From: Pseudomonas citronellolis | GTDB taxonomy: Bacteria > Pseudomonadota > Gammaproteobacteria > Pseudomonadales > Pseudomonadaceae | NCBI RefSeq assembly: GCF_900112375.1 | Contig: NZ_FOLS01000014.1 | Location: 103,062-167,061, forward strand | Reading direction: 5' to 3' | Length of the DNA stretch: 64,000 bases | In this document: positions 25,976-35,518 of the stretch, piece by piece | How positions within the stretch are numbered: the stretch's first letter is position 1 | How the letters are laid out: the number at the start of each line of letters is the position of its first letter | Notes under the pieces: generated by a model | What the model was told of the DNA's origin: nothing | What the model saw: only the letters and a program-made list of their open reading frames with translations | Database searches by the model: none | Made by a program: the position numbers and the translations under genes

Positions 25976-26895
25976 GCCGCCGGGACCTGGAGAACCAGGC
26001 CATCGACTGGCTGGTGGAACTGCATTCCGGCCGCGTCGAGGCCGGCCGCCGCAGCGCGTTCGCCCAATGGCGCGCGCAGAGCCCCGAGCACGAAAGCGCC
26101 GCACGCAGCGCCGAGGCGCTGTGGGGCGCCCTGCCGGCCACCCGCACGGCGCGCCGCCACCGCCTGCTGCGCCCGCGCCGCCTCGTCGCTGTGGCAGCGG
26201 CCGCCTGCGTCGCCGCGCTGGCCGTGGCGCTGGCGCTGCCCACGCCAGTGGCGGGCCTGTACGCCGACTACGCCACCCGCACCGGCGAGCGGCGGATGAT
26301 CGAGCTGGCCGATGGCAGCCGCGTCTGGCTGAACAGCGCCAGCGCGCTGTCGGTGGACTTCTCCGCCAGCCGCCGGAGCCTGCATCTGTATGGCGGCGAG
26401 GCGCTGTTCGAAGTGGCCAAGGACGCGCAGCGGCCCTTCGTGGTGCGCGCCGGCGACGGCGAAGTCACCGCCGTGGGCACCCGCTTCGACGTCGACAGCC
26501 GCGGCCCGGAAGTGCAGGTGGCGGTCAGCGAGGGCGTGGTGCGGGTGGAGGCCGGCGGCAAACCGGCGGTACGCCTGGCCGCCGGCGAGCGCCTGGCCTA
26601 TCGCGGAGAAGCCGCCCCCGGCCCGGTGCAGCCGCTGGACCTGGACAGCGCCAGCGCCTGGCAGCGCGGCAAGCTGATCTTCAACCAGCGCCCGCTGGGC
26701 GAGGTGCTGGCGGAACTGGAGCGCTACCTGCCGGGGCGCATCCTGCTGACCGATGCCAGCTTGCGGCGGCACAAGGTGAGTGGGGTGTTCGACCTGGATG
26801 ATCCCGATGCGTTGTTGCAGACGTTGCAGCGGTTGCAGCCGGTGCGGGTGACGCGGTTGCCTTGGTTGGTGGTGGTTAGGCCGGTTTCTTCGTAG
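25972..26895 (+). CDS. FecR-type anti-sigma/transmembrane signal protein
   Basis: A 307-residue inner-membrane regulator: cytoplasmic DUF4880 segment (about 8-50, AIDWLVELHSGRV), one membrane segment (about 67-85, VAVAAAACVAALAVALALP), the periplasmic FecR domain (about 90-190, GERRMIELADGSRVWLNSAS) and a C-terminal STN-interacting domain. It carries the signal from the TonB receptor to the sigma factor. Overlaps fecI by 4 bp. The last ~45 codons switch to many T/A- and TTG-type codons, next to a repeat element. Confidence 0.92.
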   Translation: MSRRDLENQAIDWLVELHSGRVEAGRRSAFAQWRAQSPEHESAARSAEALWGALPATRTARRHRLLRPRRLVAVAAAACVAALAVALALPTPVAGLYADYATRTGERRMIELADGSRVWLNSASALSVDFSASRRSLHLYGGEALFEVAKDAQRPFVVRAGDGEVTAVGTRFDVDSRGPEVQVAVSEGVVRVEAGGKPAVRLAAGERLAYRGEAAPGPVQPLDLDSASAWQRGKLIFNQRPLGEVLAELERYLPGRILLTDASLRRHKVSGVFDLDDPDALLQTLQRLQPVRVTRLPWLVVVRPVSS

Positions 26896-27133
26896 GGGCT
26901 GGAGAGCGCCCTCTCCCTAACCCTCTCCCTGAAGGGAGAGGGGACCGTTCGGAGCGTTTGGATATTCCTGAGTCAGCCGGCAGCGCCGTCGGTTTCCGGC
27001 TGAAACCATTCCTCCTCTCGGCACGGACAAGCCCCCTCTCCCTTCAGGGAGAGGGCTGGGGAGAGGGAGCGGAGTCAAACCGAAGCACCCAGGCCGCCTG
27101 GAAACTCCGTTCGCGAGCAAGCTCGCTCCTACA
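26890..27133. repeat. Nested composite repeat, reverse orientation, one REP decayed (copy 3)
   Basis: Arms CCCTCTCCCTGAAGGGAGAG (26928) and CCCTCTCCCTTCAGGGAGAG (27033) flank a spacer that contains CCGGCTGAAACC and TCTCGGCACGGAC, the reverse complements of the blocks in the other copies. The right REP is intact (GTTCGCGAGCAAGCTCGCTC); on the left only CGTAGG remains. It separates fecR from the receptor gene. Confidence 0.8.
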
Positions 27134-27265
27134 AAATACAAAACCAGACCCCACGAAAAATTTTTCCCTCCCCCACTGCAAGATCGCCCACCCCGTTTCG
27201 TCGTAGGCATGAACGCGAAGAATTCCCAACAAACGCGCCCTGCCCACAAGAACGGAAACCCCCGC

Positions 27266-29647
27266 ATGCATCACCGCCTCTCCCCGCTGTACCGCGCCCT
27301 GGCCCTGGCCGCCCTGCTCGGCGGCGCCAGCCCCCTGGCCCTGGCTGCCGAGGACGTCGAGCTGCACATCGCGCCGCGCAGCCTGGACAGCGCCCTGACG
27401 CAGTTCGCCGACCAGGCCGGGCTGCACCTGCTGTTCAACTCCGAGGACGTCCAGGGCCTGAAGAGCCCCGGCCTGGACGGCCGCTACAGCCGCGAGGAGG
27501 CGCTGGACAAGCTGCTTTCCGGCAGCGGCATGCGCTGGAGCTTCAGCGACGAGCGCACCGTGGTGTTGCAGCGCGAGAAGGCCGCCGGCGGCGAGCCGCT
27601 GAGCATGGCGCCGACGCAGATCAGCGTGGCCGCGCGCACGCCCACCGACATCAGCTCTATCCCCGGCACCGTCTGGGTGGTGGACCAGGCGCAGCTGCGC
27701 GAACAGCTGGACACCGGCGTCAGCCTCAAGGAAGCCGTGGGCAAGCTGGTCCCCGGCCTCGACCTGGCCCCGGAAGGCCGCACCAACTACGGTCAGAACA
27801 TGCGCGGGCGCAACGTGCTGGTGATGATCGACGGCGTCAGCCAGAACAGCTCCCGCGGCCTGTCGCGGCAGTTCGACAGCATCTCGCCGTTCAACGTCGA
27901 GCGCATCGAAGTGCTCTCCGGCGCCAGCGCCATCTACGGCGGCGGCGCCACCGGCGGCATCATCAACATCATCACCAAGAAGGGCGCGCCCGGTGCTGCC
28001 CGCTTCGAAAGCCAGCTGGGCGCCAGCAGCGGCTTCAACAACAGCGACGACCTCTCCACCCGCCTGGCCCAGTCGGTCAGCGGCGGCAGCGACCGCCTGA
28101 GCGGGCGCCTGGGCGTTTCCGCGGAGAAGAACGAAGCCTTCTACGACGGCGCCGGCAACCAGATCTTCATCGACAACACCCAGACCGACCTGCAGTACAA
28201 CCGCACCGTCGATGTCATGGGCAACCTCACCGCGCAGTTCACCGACGAGCAGAGCCTGGACCTGCTGGCCCAGTACTACGACTCGGGCAACGACGGCAGC
28301 ACCGGCATCTACTTTCCGCACCTGAACTACAAGGCCCCCTCGGACCTGGACGACGCGCAGATCCGCAGCGGCATGGACACCGACCTGGAGCCGCAGACGC
28401 GCCGCCTGCTGCTCAACGCCAACTACCACCACGCCAACCTGCTGGACCAGGACTTCTACCTGCAGGCCTACTACCGCAAGGAAGACGACAACTTCTACCC
28501 CTTCCCCTACTACAACGCCGGCAAGCCGGCCGGCAGCACCGGCGTGTACTTCGCCGCCTCGCAGCAGAACTTCGAGGTCAGCGGCCTCAAGGGCCTGTTC
28601 AGCAAGCAGTGGGACAAGCTGAAGCTCACCTACGGCGTGGACCTGGACCACGAGCGCTTCAACGCCGAGCAGAAGACCTTCGACCAGCTGATCTCCTCGG
28701 AAAGCGGCGGCCTCGACCTGAGCACCGCCAGCAGCGCGCCGCGCTACCCCAGCTACGTGGTCGACGGCCTGTCGTTCTATGGCCAGCTGGACTACAAGCT
28801 GACCGACGCCCTGACCCTCTCCGGCGGCGCGCGGCACCAGAAGATGGACGTCGAGGTCGACGACTTCAAGGGCGTGCCCGGCGGTAACAACGACTACCAG
28901 GTCAACCTGTTCAACCTCGGCGCCATCTACGACTTCCACAACGGCCACCAGCTGTGGGGCAACTACAGCGAAGGCTTCGACCTGCCCGACCCGGCCAAGT
29001 ACTACGGCAAGCCCGGGCTCTCGGTGGACGACAACCCGCTGGCCGGCATCAAGAGCCGCCAGGTCGAGCTGGGCTGGCGCTACGCGGACATGGACTGGCA
29101 GGCGCAGACGGCGGTGTACTACATCTGGTCCGACAAGGTGATCACCACCGACCAGGCCACCCTGACCATCGACGTGGTCGACCAGAAGAGCCGCGATTTC
29201 GGCTTCGAGGGCGCGCTGACGCGCTACTTCCAGAACGGCTGGCAGGGCGGCACCACCCTGCACCTGGTGCGTTCCGAGGAAGAGGACGCCGACGGCGACT
29301 GGATCAAGCGCGACGCGCGCTACGCCTCGCTGTCCAAGGCCACCGCCTTCGTCGGCTGGAACGATGAGCTGAACAGTGCGCGCCTGCAGGCCAACCACGC
29401 CATGAGCCTGAAGGACGACGCCGACCACGAGATCGACGGCTACACCACCTTCGACCTGATGGGGGAGCGCAAGACGGGCTTCGGCACCTTCAGCGCGGGC
29501 ATCCAGAACCTGCTGGACCGCGAGTACAGCACCGTGTGGGGGCAGCGGGCGACGCTGTTCTACTCGCCGACCTACGGGCCGGCCTACCTGTACGACTACC
29601 AGGGCCGCGGGCGTACCTTCACCCTGGGCTGGCGCATGGAGTACTGA
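27266..29647 (+). CDS. TonB-dependent hydroxamate-type (aerobactin receptor-like) siderophore receptor with STN signalling domain
   Basis: Outer-membrane ferric-siderophore receptor of 793 residues: signal peptide ending ALA, STN signalling domain (about 25-105, LDSALTQFADQAGLHLLFN), plug (about 125-235) and 22-strand barrel ending in GWRMEY. Plug and barrel resemble E. coli IutA and P. aeruginosa ChtA: RTNYGQNMRGRNVLVMIDGV, LPDPAKYYGK, TVWGQRATLFYSP and PAYLYDYQGRGRTF all have close IutA counterparts. The STN domain, which I do not recall in IutA, and the fecI-fecR pair upstream imply surface signalling. An alternative ATG at 27209 adds 19 polar residues before the signal peptide and is less likely. 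Confidence 0.9.
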   Translation: MHHRLSPLYRALALAALLGGASPLALAAEDVELHIAPRSLDSALTQFADQAGLHLLFNSEDVQGLKSPGLDGRYSREEALDKLLSGSGMRWSFSDERTVVLQREKAAGGEPLSMAPTQISVAARTPTDISSIPGTVWVVDQAQLREQLDTGVSLKEAVGKLVPGLDLAPEGRTNYGQNMRGRNVLVMIDGVSQNSSRGLSRQFDSISPFNVERIEVLSGASAIYGGGATGGIINIITKKGAPGAARFESQLGASSGFNNSDDLSTRLAQSVSGGSDRLSGRLGVSAEKNEAFYDGAGNQIFIDNTQTDLQYNRTVDVMGNLTAQFTDEQSLDLLAQYYDSGNDGSTGIYFPHLNYKAPSDLDDAQIRSGMDTDLEPQTRRLLLNANYHHANLLDQDFYLQAYYRKEDDNFYPFPYYNAGKPAGSTGVYFAASQQNFEVSGLKGLFSKQWDKLKLTYGVDLDHERFNAEQKTFDQLISSESGGLDLSTASSAPRYPSYVVDGLSFYGQLDYKLTDALTLSGGARHQKMDVEVDDFKGVPGGNNDYQVNLFNLGAIYDFHNGHQLWGNYSEGFDLPDPAKYYGKPGLSVDDNPLAGIKSRQVELGWRYADMDWQAQTAVYYIWSDKVITTDQATLTIDVVDQKSRDFGFEGALTRYFQNGWQGGTTLHLVRSEEEDADGDWIKRDARYASLSKATAFVGWNDELNSARLQANHAMSLKDDADHEIDGYTTFDLMGERKTGFGTFSAGIQNLLDREYSTVWGQRATLFYSPTYGPAYLYDYQGRGRTFTLGWRMEY

Positions 29648-29653
29648 GGGGGC

Positions 29654-29968
29654 TCACGCCGCGCGGGATTCCTCGCGCGGCGCGTCCAGGTGGGTGTGCA
29701 GGCTGAGGGCGTGGTGCTGGAGGATTTCCCCCAGCAGCTGTTGCAGCGGCAGTTCCAGGTAGGCCTGCAGGCTTTGCGCATCGGCCCAACGGCCGCGCAG
29801 GCGCCAGAAGTCGCTGCTGGTGGCCGGCAGCAGCACCTCGTAGGACTGGCAGCCGGGCAACTGGTGCGCGGCGCTGATCAGGCGGTCGAGCAGCTGCGCC
29901 AGCTCGGCCTCGTGGCCGGGGCGTGAGCGGATCAGCAGGTGGTGTTCGAATGGTTGTCGAATGGCCAT
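29654..29968 (-). CDS. Antibiotic biosynthesis monooxygenase (ABM) family protein
   Basis: A 104-residue ferredoxin-like-fold protein of the ABM/YgiN type: HHLLIRSRPGHEAELAQLLDRL at the N-terminus and a central SYEVLLPATSSDFWRLRGRWAD strand-helix block. Such dimers oxidise quinols, or degrade heme in the IsdG branch; the heme-binding His/Asn pair cannot be confirmed here. AGGAGGA precedes the ATG. It ends 6 bp from the receptor stop (convergent) and is divergent from the AraC gene. Confidence 0.75.
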   Translation of the reverse strand: MAIRQPFEHHLLIRSRPGHEAELAQLLDRLISAAHQLPGCQSYEVLLPATSSDFWRLRGRWADAQSLQAYLELPLQQLLGEILQHHALSLHTHLDAPREESRAA

Positions 29969-30274
29969 GAGCGATTTCCTCCTGTCCCGGGCGCTGGAAT
30001 GGGGGCTCGGCCCGGTTGTGCCAGAGTAGGAGACGGGCGTCTGCGGGCGGTAGACGGATGCTGTCGGCTTCTTGCCTGATCCTGCGTCATCCTCGCCGCC
30101 TTGCCCGAAGCGGCGGATTCCCTGGCCTGGCTGGCATGATGGGGGCTTCCCGCGGCGGCTGGCTTGTACGATCCTGCCGATTGCTTGCCCGATCCTCCAG
30201 CGTCCGTCGTCCTGTCACACTTCCCGCGTGTGCCCGGGCGTAAGCTGGACGCCGCCACTCTCGGAGGCCCCCGT

Positions 30275-31210
30275 ATGTCGCAGCCCCACGACCCCGTCGC
30301 CGCCAGCCGCCAGGAACTGGCCGACATCATCGAGCGCCACTGCAATGGCGTCTCCGGCGTCCACGACACCGCCGTCGAATCGCTGTCGCTGGCGCGCCTG
30401 GAGCAGCCCAGCGAAGGCCGCATGCCCACCCTGTACCGCCCGGCGCTGTGCGTCATCGCCCAGGGCAGCAAGGAAATCCGCGTCGGCCCGGAAATCTACC
30501 GCTACGACGAACTCAACCTGCTGGTGGTCTCGGTGACCCTGCCGGTGTGCGGCCAGGTGGTCGACGCCTCGCCGGACAAGCCCTACCTGTCGCTGCGCCT
30601 GGACATCGACCCGGGCGAACTGACGCGGCTGATCGCCGACGCCGGCCTGGCCGGCAGCACCCCGCGCCCGGCCAGCCGCGGCATCTACCTGCAGCGCCTG
30701 GACACCTCGGTGCTCGACGCCCTGCTGCGGCTGATGCGCTTGCTCGACAGCCCGCGCGACATTGCCATGCTGGCGCCGCTGTACATCCGCGAGATTCTCT
30801 ACCGCCTGCTGCGCGGGCCCCAGGGCCACCTGCTGCACGACCTGGCGATGACCGACAGCCAGACACACCGGGTGACCCGCGCCATCGAATGGCTCAACCG
30901 CAACTTCGACAAGGCCCTGCGCATCGACGACCTGGCCCGCGAGGTCAACCTCAGCGCTTCGACCCTGCACCACCGCTTCAAGGAAGTCACCGCGCTCAGC
31001 CCGCTGCAGTACCAGAAGCAGCTGCGCCTGCAGGAGGCGCGCCGGCTGATGCTCTCCGAGGGCCTGGAAGTGGCGGTGGCCGGCCACCGCGTGGGCTACG
31101 AGAGCCCCTCGCAGTTCAGCCGCGAATACAGCCGCCTGTTCGGCGCCCCGCCGCTGCGCGACCTGGCCAGCCTGCGCAACGCCCTGGGAGATGCGGCGAT
31201 GCCGGCCTGA
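30275..31210 (+). CDS. AraC-family transcriptional regulator
   Basis: A 311-residue regulator: N-terminal AraC_N cupin-like domain (about 30-190, LYRPALCVIAQGSKEIRVG) and C-terminal double helix-turn-helix (about 205-300; RIDDLAREVNLSASTLHHRF and GYESPSQFSREYSRLFG). ATG 30275 has TCGGAGG upstream. The target is unknown; the divergent ABM monooxygenase gene is the simplest candidate. The 306 bp between them contain the small palindrome AGACGGGCGTCT at about 30041 but no gene. Confidence 0.88.
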   Translation: MSQPHDPVAASRQELADIIERHCNGVSGVHDTAVESLSLARLEQPSEGRMPTLYRPALCVIAQGSKEIRVGPEIYRYDELNLLVVSVTLPVCGQVVDASPDKPYLSLRLDIDPGELTRLIADAGLAGSTPRPASRGIYLQRLDTSVLDALLRLMRLLDSPRDIAMLAPLYIREILYRLLRGPQGHLLHDLAMTDSQTHRVTRAIEWLNRNFDKALRIDDLAREVNLSASTLHHRFKEVTALSPLQYQKQLRLQEARRLMLSEGLEVAVAGHRVGYESPSQFSREYSRLFGAPPLRDLASLRNALGDAAMPA

Positions 31211-31220
31211 ACTGTCTATT

Positions 31221-31378
31221 GGGTTCCCGCGTTCGCGGGAATGACGTTGGAAAACACGACTCTCGACCCGTCATTCCCGCGAACGCGGGACGCGGCTCCA
31301 TCGCGAACAGCGCTTGCGCTGGTCCGAAGGGGAATAACCCAGAGACGTAGGGCGTATAACCGTTCGCGGTTATACGCC
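31221..31378. repeat. Two family E palindromes and a perfect 12 bp inverted repeat
   Basis: TTCCCGCGTTCGCGGGAATG at 31224 and CGTCATTCCCGCGAACGCGG at 31269 are inverted copies of one hairpin. At 31351-31378 GGCGTATAACCG-TTCG-CGGTTATACGCC is a perfect hairpin of the type seen after doeD. All lie downstream of the AraC gene. Confidence 0.75.
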
Positions 31379-31434
31379 GCCTGACCTTGATCGCCCCTCG
31401 CTCCATGGCGACCCGTCCGCGACTTTCCGCCATG

Positions 31435-31806
31435 GCGATGGGTATCGCTTCGCTCAACGCCATCCTACGAGAAGCCGTGCCTGTCCGTATGGAGGCGATT
31501 CTCGGCTGCTGGCTGGTAGGTCTAAGAGCCCCTCTCCCCAGCCCTGGCTGCGCGCCCCGCTCCGAAGGGAGAGGGGGCTAGTCCGTGCCGAGAAGGGATC
31601 TGGTGTCAGCCGGATACTCGGTATGAGCCGGCTAACGCCGAAACGTCAGCGCACTCCGAACGGTCCCCTCTCCCTTCAGGGCGGGGCGCGCAGCCGAGGG
31701 TTAGGGAGAGGGCGCTCCAAAGCCCAACCCCAAAGTCCCAGGCAAGCACCATTCGCGAGTAAGCCGGCCGCCCTTACGGTAGGAGCGGATTCATCCGCGA
31801 TTCCGC
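31435..31806. repeat. Family B half copy, composite core and REP variant between araC-type gene and VOC gene
   Basis: 31435-31475 is the right half of a family B palindrome. 31530-31705 is a composite core: left arm, GTCCGTGCCGAGAAGGG, spacer with GAGCCGGCTAACG, right arm with the expanded loop GGCGGGGCGCGCAGCC. At about 31752 ATTCGCGAGTAAGC is a decayed REP, and 31779-31803 is a REP variant (GTAGGAGCGGATTCATCCGC). The region lies between convergent genes and has no gene. Confidence 0.75.
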
Positions 31807-31829
31807 CCAACAGGCCGGCGGCCAATCCA

Positions 31830-32213
31830 TCAACGCTCGTACAACTCCAACGGCAACCCATCCGGATCGGCAAAGAAGGTAAAGCGCTTACCGGTCAACC
31901 CATCGCAACGAATCGGCTCGCAGCGCACCCCCTGCCCCTCCAGCTCGGCCACCGCCGCTTCCAGGTCCTCCACGGCAAAGGCCAGGTGACGCAGTCCCAG
32001 GGCCTCGGGATAGGACGGCCGCGGCGGCGCGGCGGGGAAGGAGAACAGCTCCAGCTGCACCTCGCCCAGGGCCAGGTCGAGCTTCCAGGAATCGCGTTCG
32101 GCGCGGTAGGTCTCGGCGACCACCCGCAGCCCCAACACCTCGGTGTAGAAACGCTTGGAGCGAGGGTAATCGGAGCAGATCAGGGCAACGTGGTGGAGGC
32201 TGTGCAGGTTCAT
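31830..32213 (-). CDS. VOC-family (glyoxalase-like) protein, YaeR type
   Basis: A 127-residue vicinal-oxygen-chelate fold protein, close in length and sequence style to E. coli YaeR/GloA2 (129). Two beta-alpha-beta-beta-beta modules; possible metal ligands are His8 (LHHVALICSDY), Glu in LELFSF, His in LRHLAFAVED and Glu in LPLELYE. Function unknown; VOC proteins include glyoxalases and dioxygenases. ATG at 32213. Upstream is a family B half copy, then the end of trpA. Confidence 0.8.
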   Translation of the reverse strand: MNLHSLHHVALICSDYPRSKRFYTEVLGLRVVAETYRAERDSWKLDLALGEVQLELFSFPAAPPRPSYPEALGLRHLAFAVEDLEAAVAELEGQGVRCEPIRCDGLTGKRFTFFADPDGLPLELYER

Positions 32214-32271
32214 GGACTGGGGCCGCTGCGGAAAAACACCCGACCCATTATGCAGCCTGCCCACCGCCCCC

Positions 32272-32304
32272 CGTAGGATGGCGTTGAGCGAAGCGATACC
32301 CATC
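32272..32304. repeat. Family B half copy
   Basis: CCGTAGGATGGCGTTGAGCG then AAGCGATACCCATCG: one arm of the family B palindrome between the VOC gene and the end of trpA. Confidence 0.75.
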
Positions 32305-32337
32305 GCTGGATATTGCCCCGCTCATGCTGCCGGGCCC

Positions 32338-34496
<2,159 letters not shown>

Positions 34497-34540
34497 AAGA
34501 GCACCTCGGCGCAAGGTCGTTGCTCCTACGGAATGTGCCG

Positions 34541-34569
34541 AGGATACGACTGCCGGCCGGGCGGGAAAA
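34541..34569 (-). promoter_or_regulatory. Probable trpBA promoter
   Basis: On the minus strand TTTTCC (34569-34564) and TATCCT (34546-34541) are spaced 17 bp, with transcription start expected near 34534. That puts the TrpI-type dyad at about -56 to -72, the placement I recall for TrpI site I in P. aeruginosa. The -35 is poor, as expected for an activated promoter. Confidence 0.5.
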
Positions 34570-34589
34570 GCGATAAGATCGCCCGGACA

Positions 34590-34606
34590 TGTCAGGAAAA
34601 CTCACA
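34590..34606. promoter_or_regulatory. TrpI-binding site
   Basis: TGTCAGGAAAACTCACA; its reverse complement is TGTGAG-N5-CTGACA, the dyad I recall for TrpI site I in P. aeruginosa. It ends 11 bp before the trpI start codon, so TrpI binding would activate trpBA and repress trpI. Confidence 0.75.
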
Positions 34607-34617
34607 GGTTGAACGCC

Positions 34618-35514
34618 ATGAGCCGCGACCTTCCCCCACTCAACGCCCTGCGCGCCTTCGATGCCGTCGCCCGCCTCGGCGGCGTGAGCCAGGCGGCGGC
34701 CGAGCTGCACGTCACCCACGGCGCGGTGAGCCGGCAGCTGCGGCAACTGGAGGAAGACCTCGGCGTGGCCTTGCTGGCCAAGGACGGGCGCGGCGTAAAA
34801 CTCACCGATGCCGGGCGCCGCCTGGGCGAGGCCAGCGGCGACGCCTTCGAGCGCCTGCGCCGTGTCTGCGCCGAGCTGCGCCAGGCTGGCGGCGAGGCGC
34901 CCTTCGTGCTCGGTTGCCCGGGAAGCCTGCTGGCCCGCTGGTTCATCCCGCGCCTGGACCGCCTGAACCGCGAGCTGCCGGAACTGCGCCTGCAACTCTC
35001 GGCCAGCGAGGGCGAACTGGACCCGCGCCGCGGCGGCGTCGACGCCACCCTGCTGTTCGCCGAGCCGCCGTGGCCGGCCGACATGCAGGTGTTCGAACTG
35101 GCCGCCGAGCGCATCGGCCCGGTGCTCAGCCCGCGCCACCCGCGCTTCGCCGAACTGCAGCGGGCCGAACCCCGGGCGCTGCTGGGCGAGGCGCTGCTGC
35201 ACACCACCTCGCGGCCCCAGGCCTGGCCGCAATGGGCGCTCGCCCAGGGCCTGGACGCCGGCGCGCTGCACCTGGGCCAGGGCTTCGAGCACCTGTACTA
35301 CCTGCTGGAAGCGGCGGTGGCCGGCCTGGGCGTGGCCATCGCTCCCCAGGCGCTGGTGGCCGACGACCTCGCCGCCGGCCGCCTGGCCGCGCCCTGGGGC
35401 TTCGCCGAAACCGCCGCGCGCCTGGCGCTGTGGGTGCCGGCCCGGCGCGGCGACGCCCGCGCCGAACGCCTGGCCCGCTGGTTGCGGGGCGAGTTGGCCG
35501 GCGCGGCGCGCTGA
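34618..35514 (+). CDS. trpI: TrpI, LysR-family activator of trpBA
   Basis: Activates trpBA when indoleglycerol phosphate accumulates and represses itself. It has 298 residues; N-terminal helix-turn-helix [20 protein letters not shown] and effector domain. Long stretches match P. aeruginosa TrpI ([59 protein letters not shown]). ATG 34618 is 11 bp from the TrpI box. Ends 4 bp from the convergent receptor gene. Confidence 0.96.
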   Translation: MSRDLPPLNALRAFDAVARLGGVSQAAAELHVTHGAVSRQLRQLEEDLGVALLAKDGRGVKLTDAGRRLGEASGDAFERLRRVCAELRQAGGEAPFVLGCPGSLLARWFIPRLDRLNRELPELRLQLSASEGELDPRRGGVDATLLFAEPPWPADMQVFELAAERIGPVLSPRHPRFAELQRAEPRALLGEALLHTTSRPQAWPQWALAQGLDAGALHLGQGFEHLYYLLEAAVAGLGVAIAPQALVADDLAAGRLAAPWGFAETAARLALWVPARRGDARAERLARWLRGELAGAAR

Positions 35515-35518
35515 GGGC

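Noticed and set aside
27044..29428. Long antisense open frame (794 codons) opposite the TonB receptor, and similar 300-700-codon frames opposite trkA, sulP, pimF-like and nrdJa genes
   Set aside because: These are shadows produced by high-GC codon structure: low-complexity Ala/Gly/Arg/His/Val sequences, no domain motifs, no ribosome sites, and the opposite strand encodes a recognised protein.
31623..32276. Open frame of 217 codons through the composite repeat
   Set aside because: It is made of repeat sequence and the antisense of the VOC gene.
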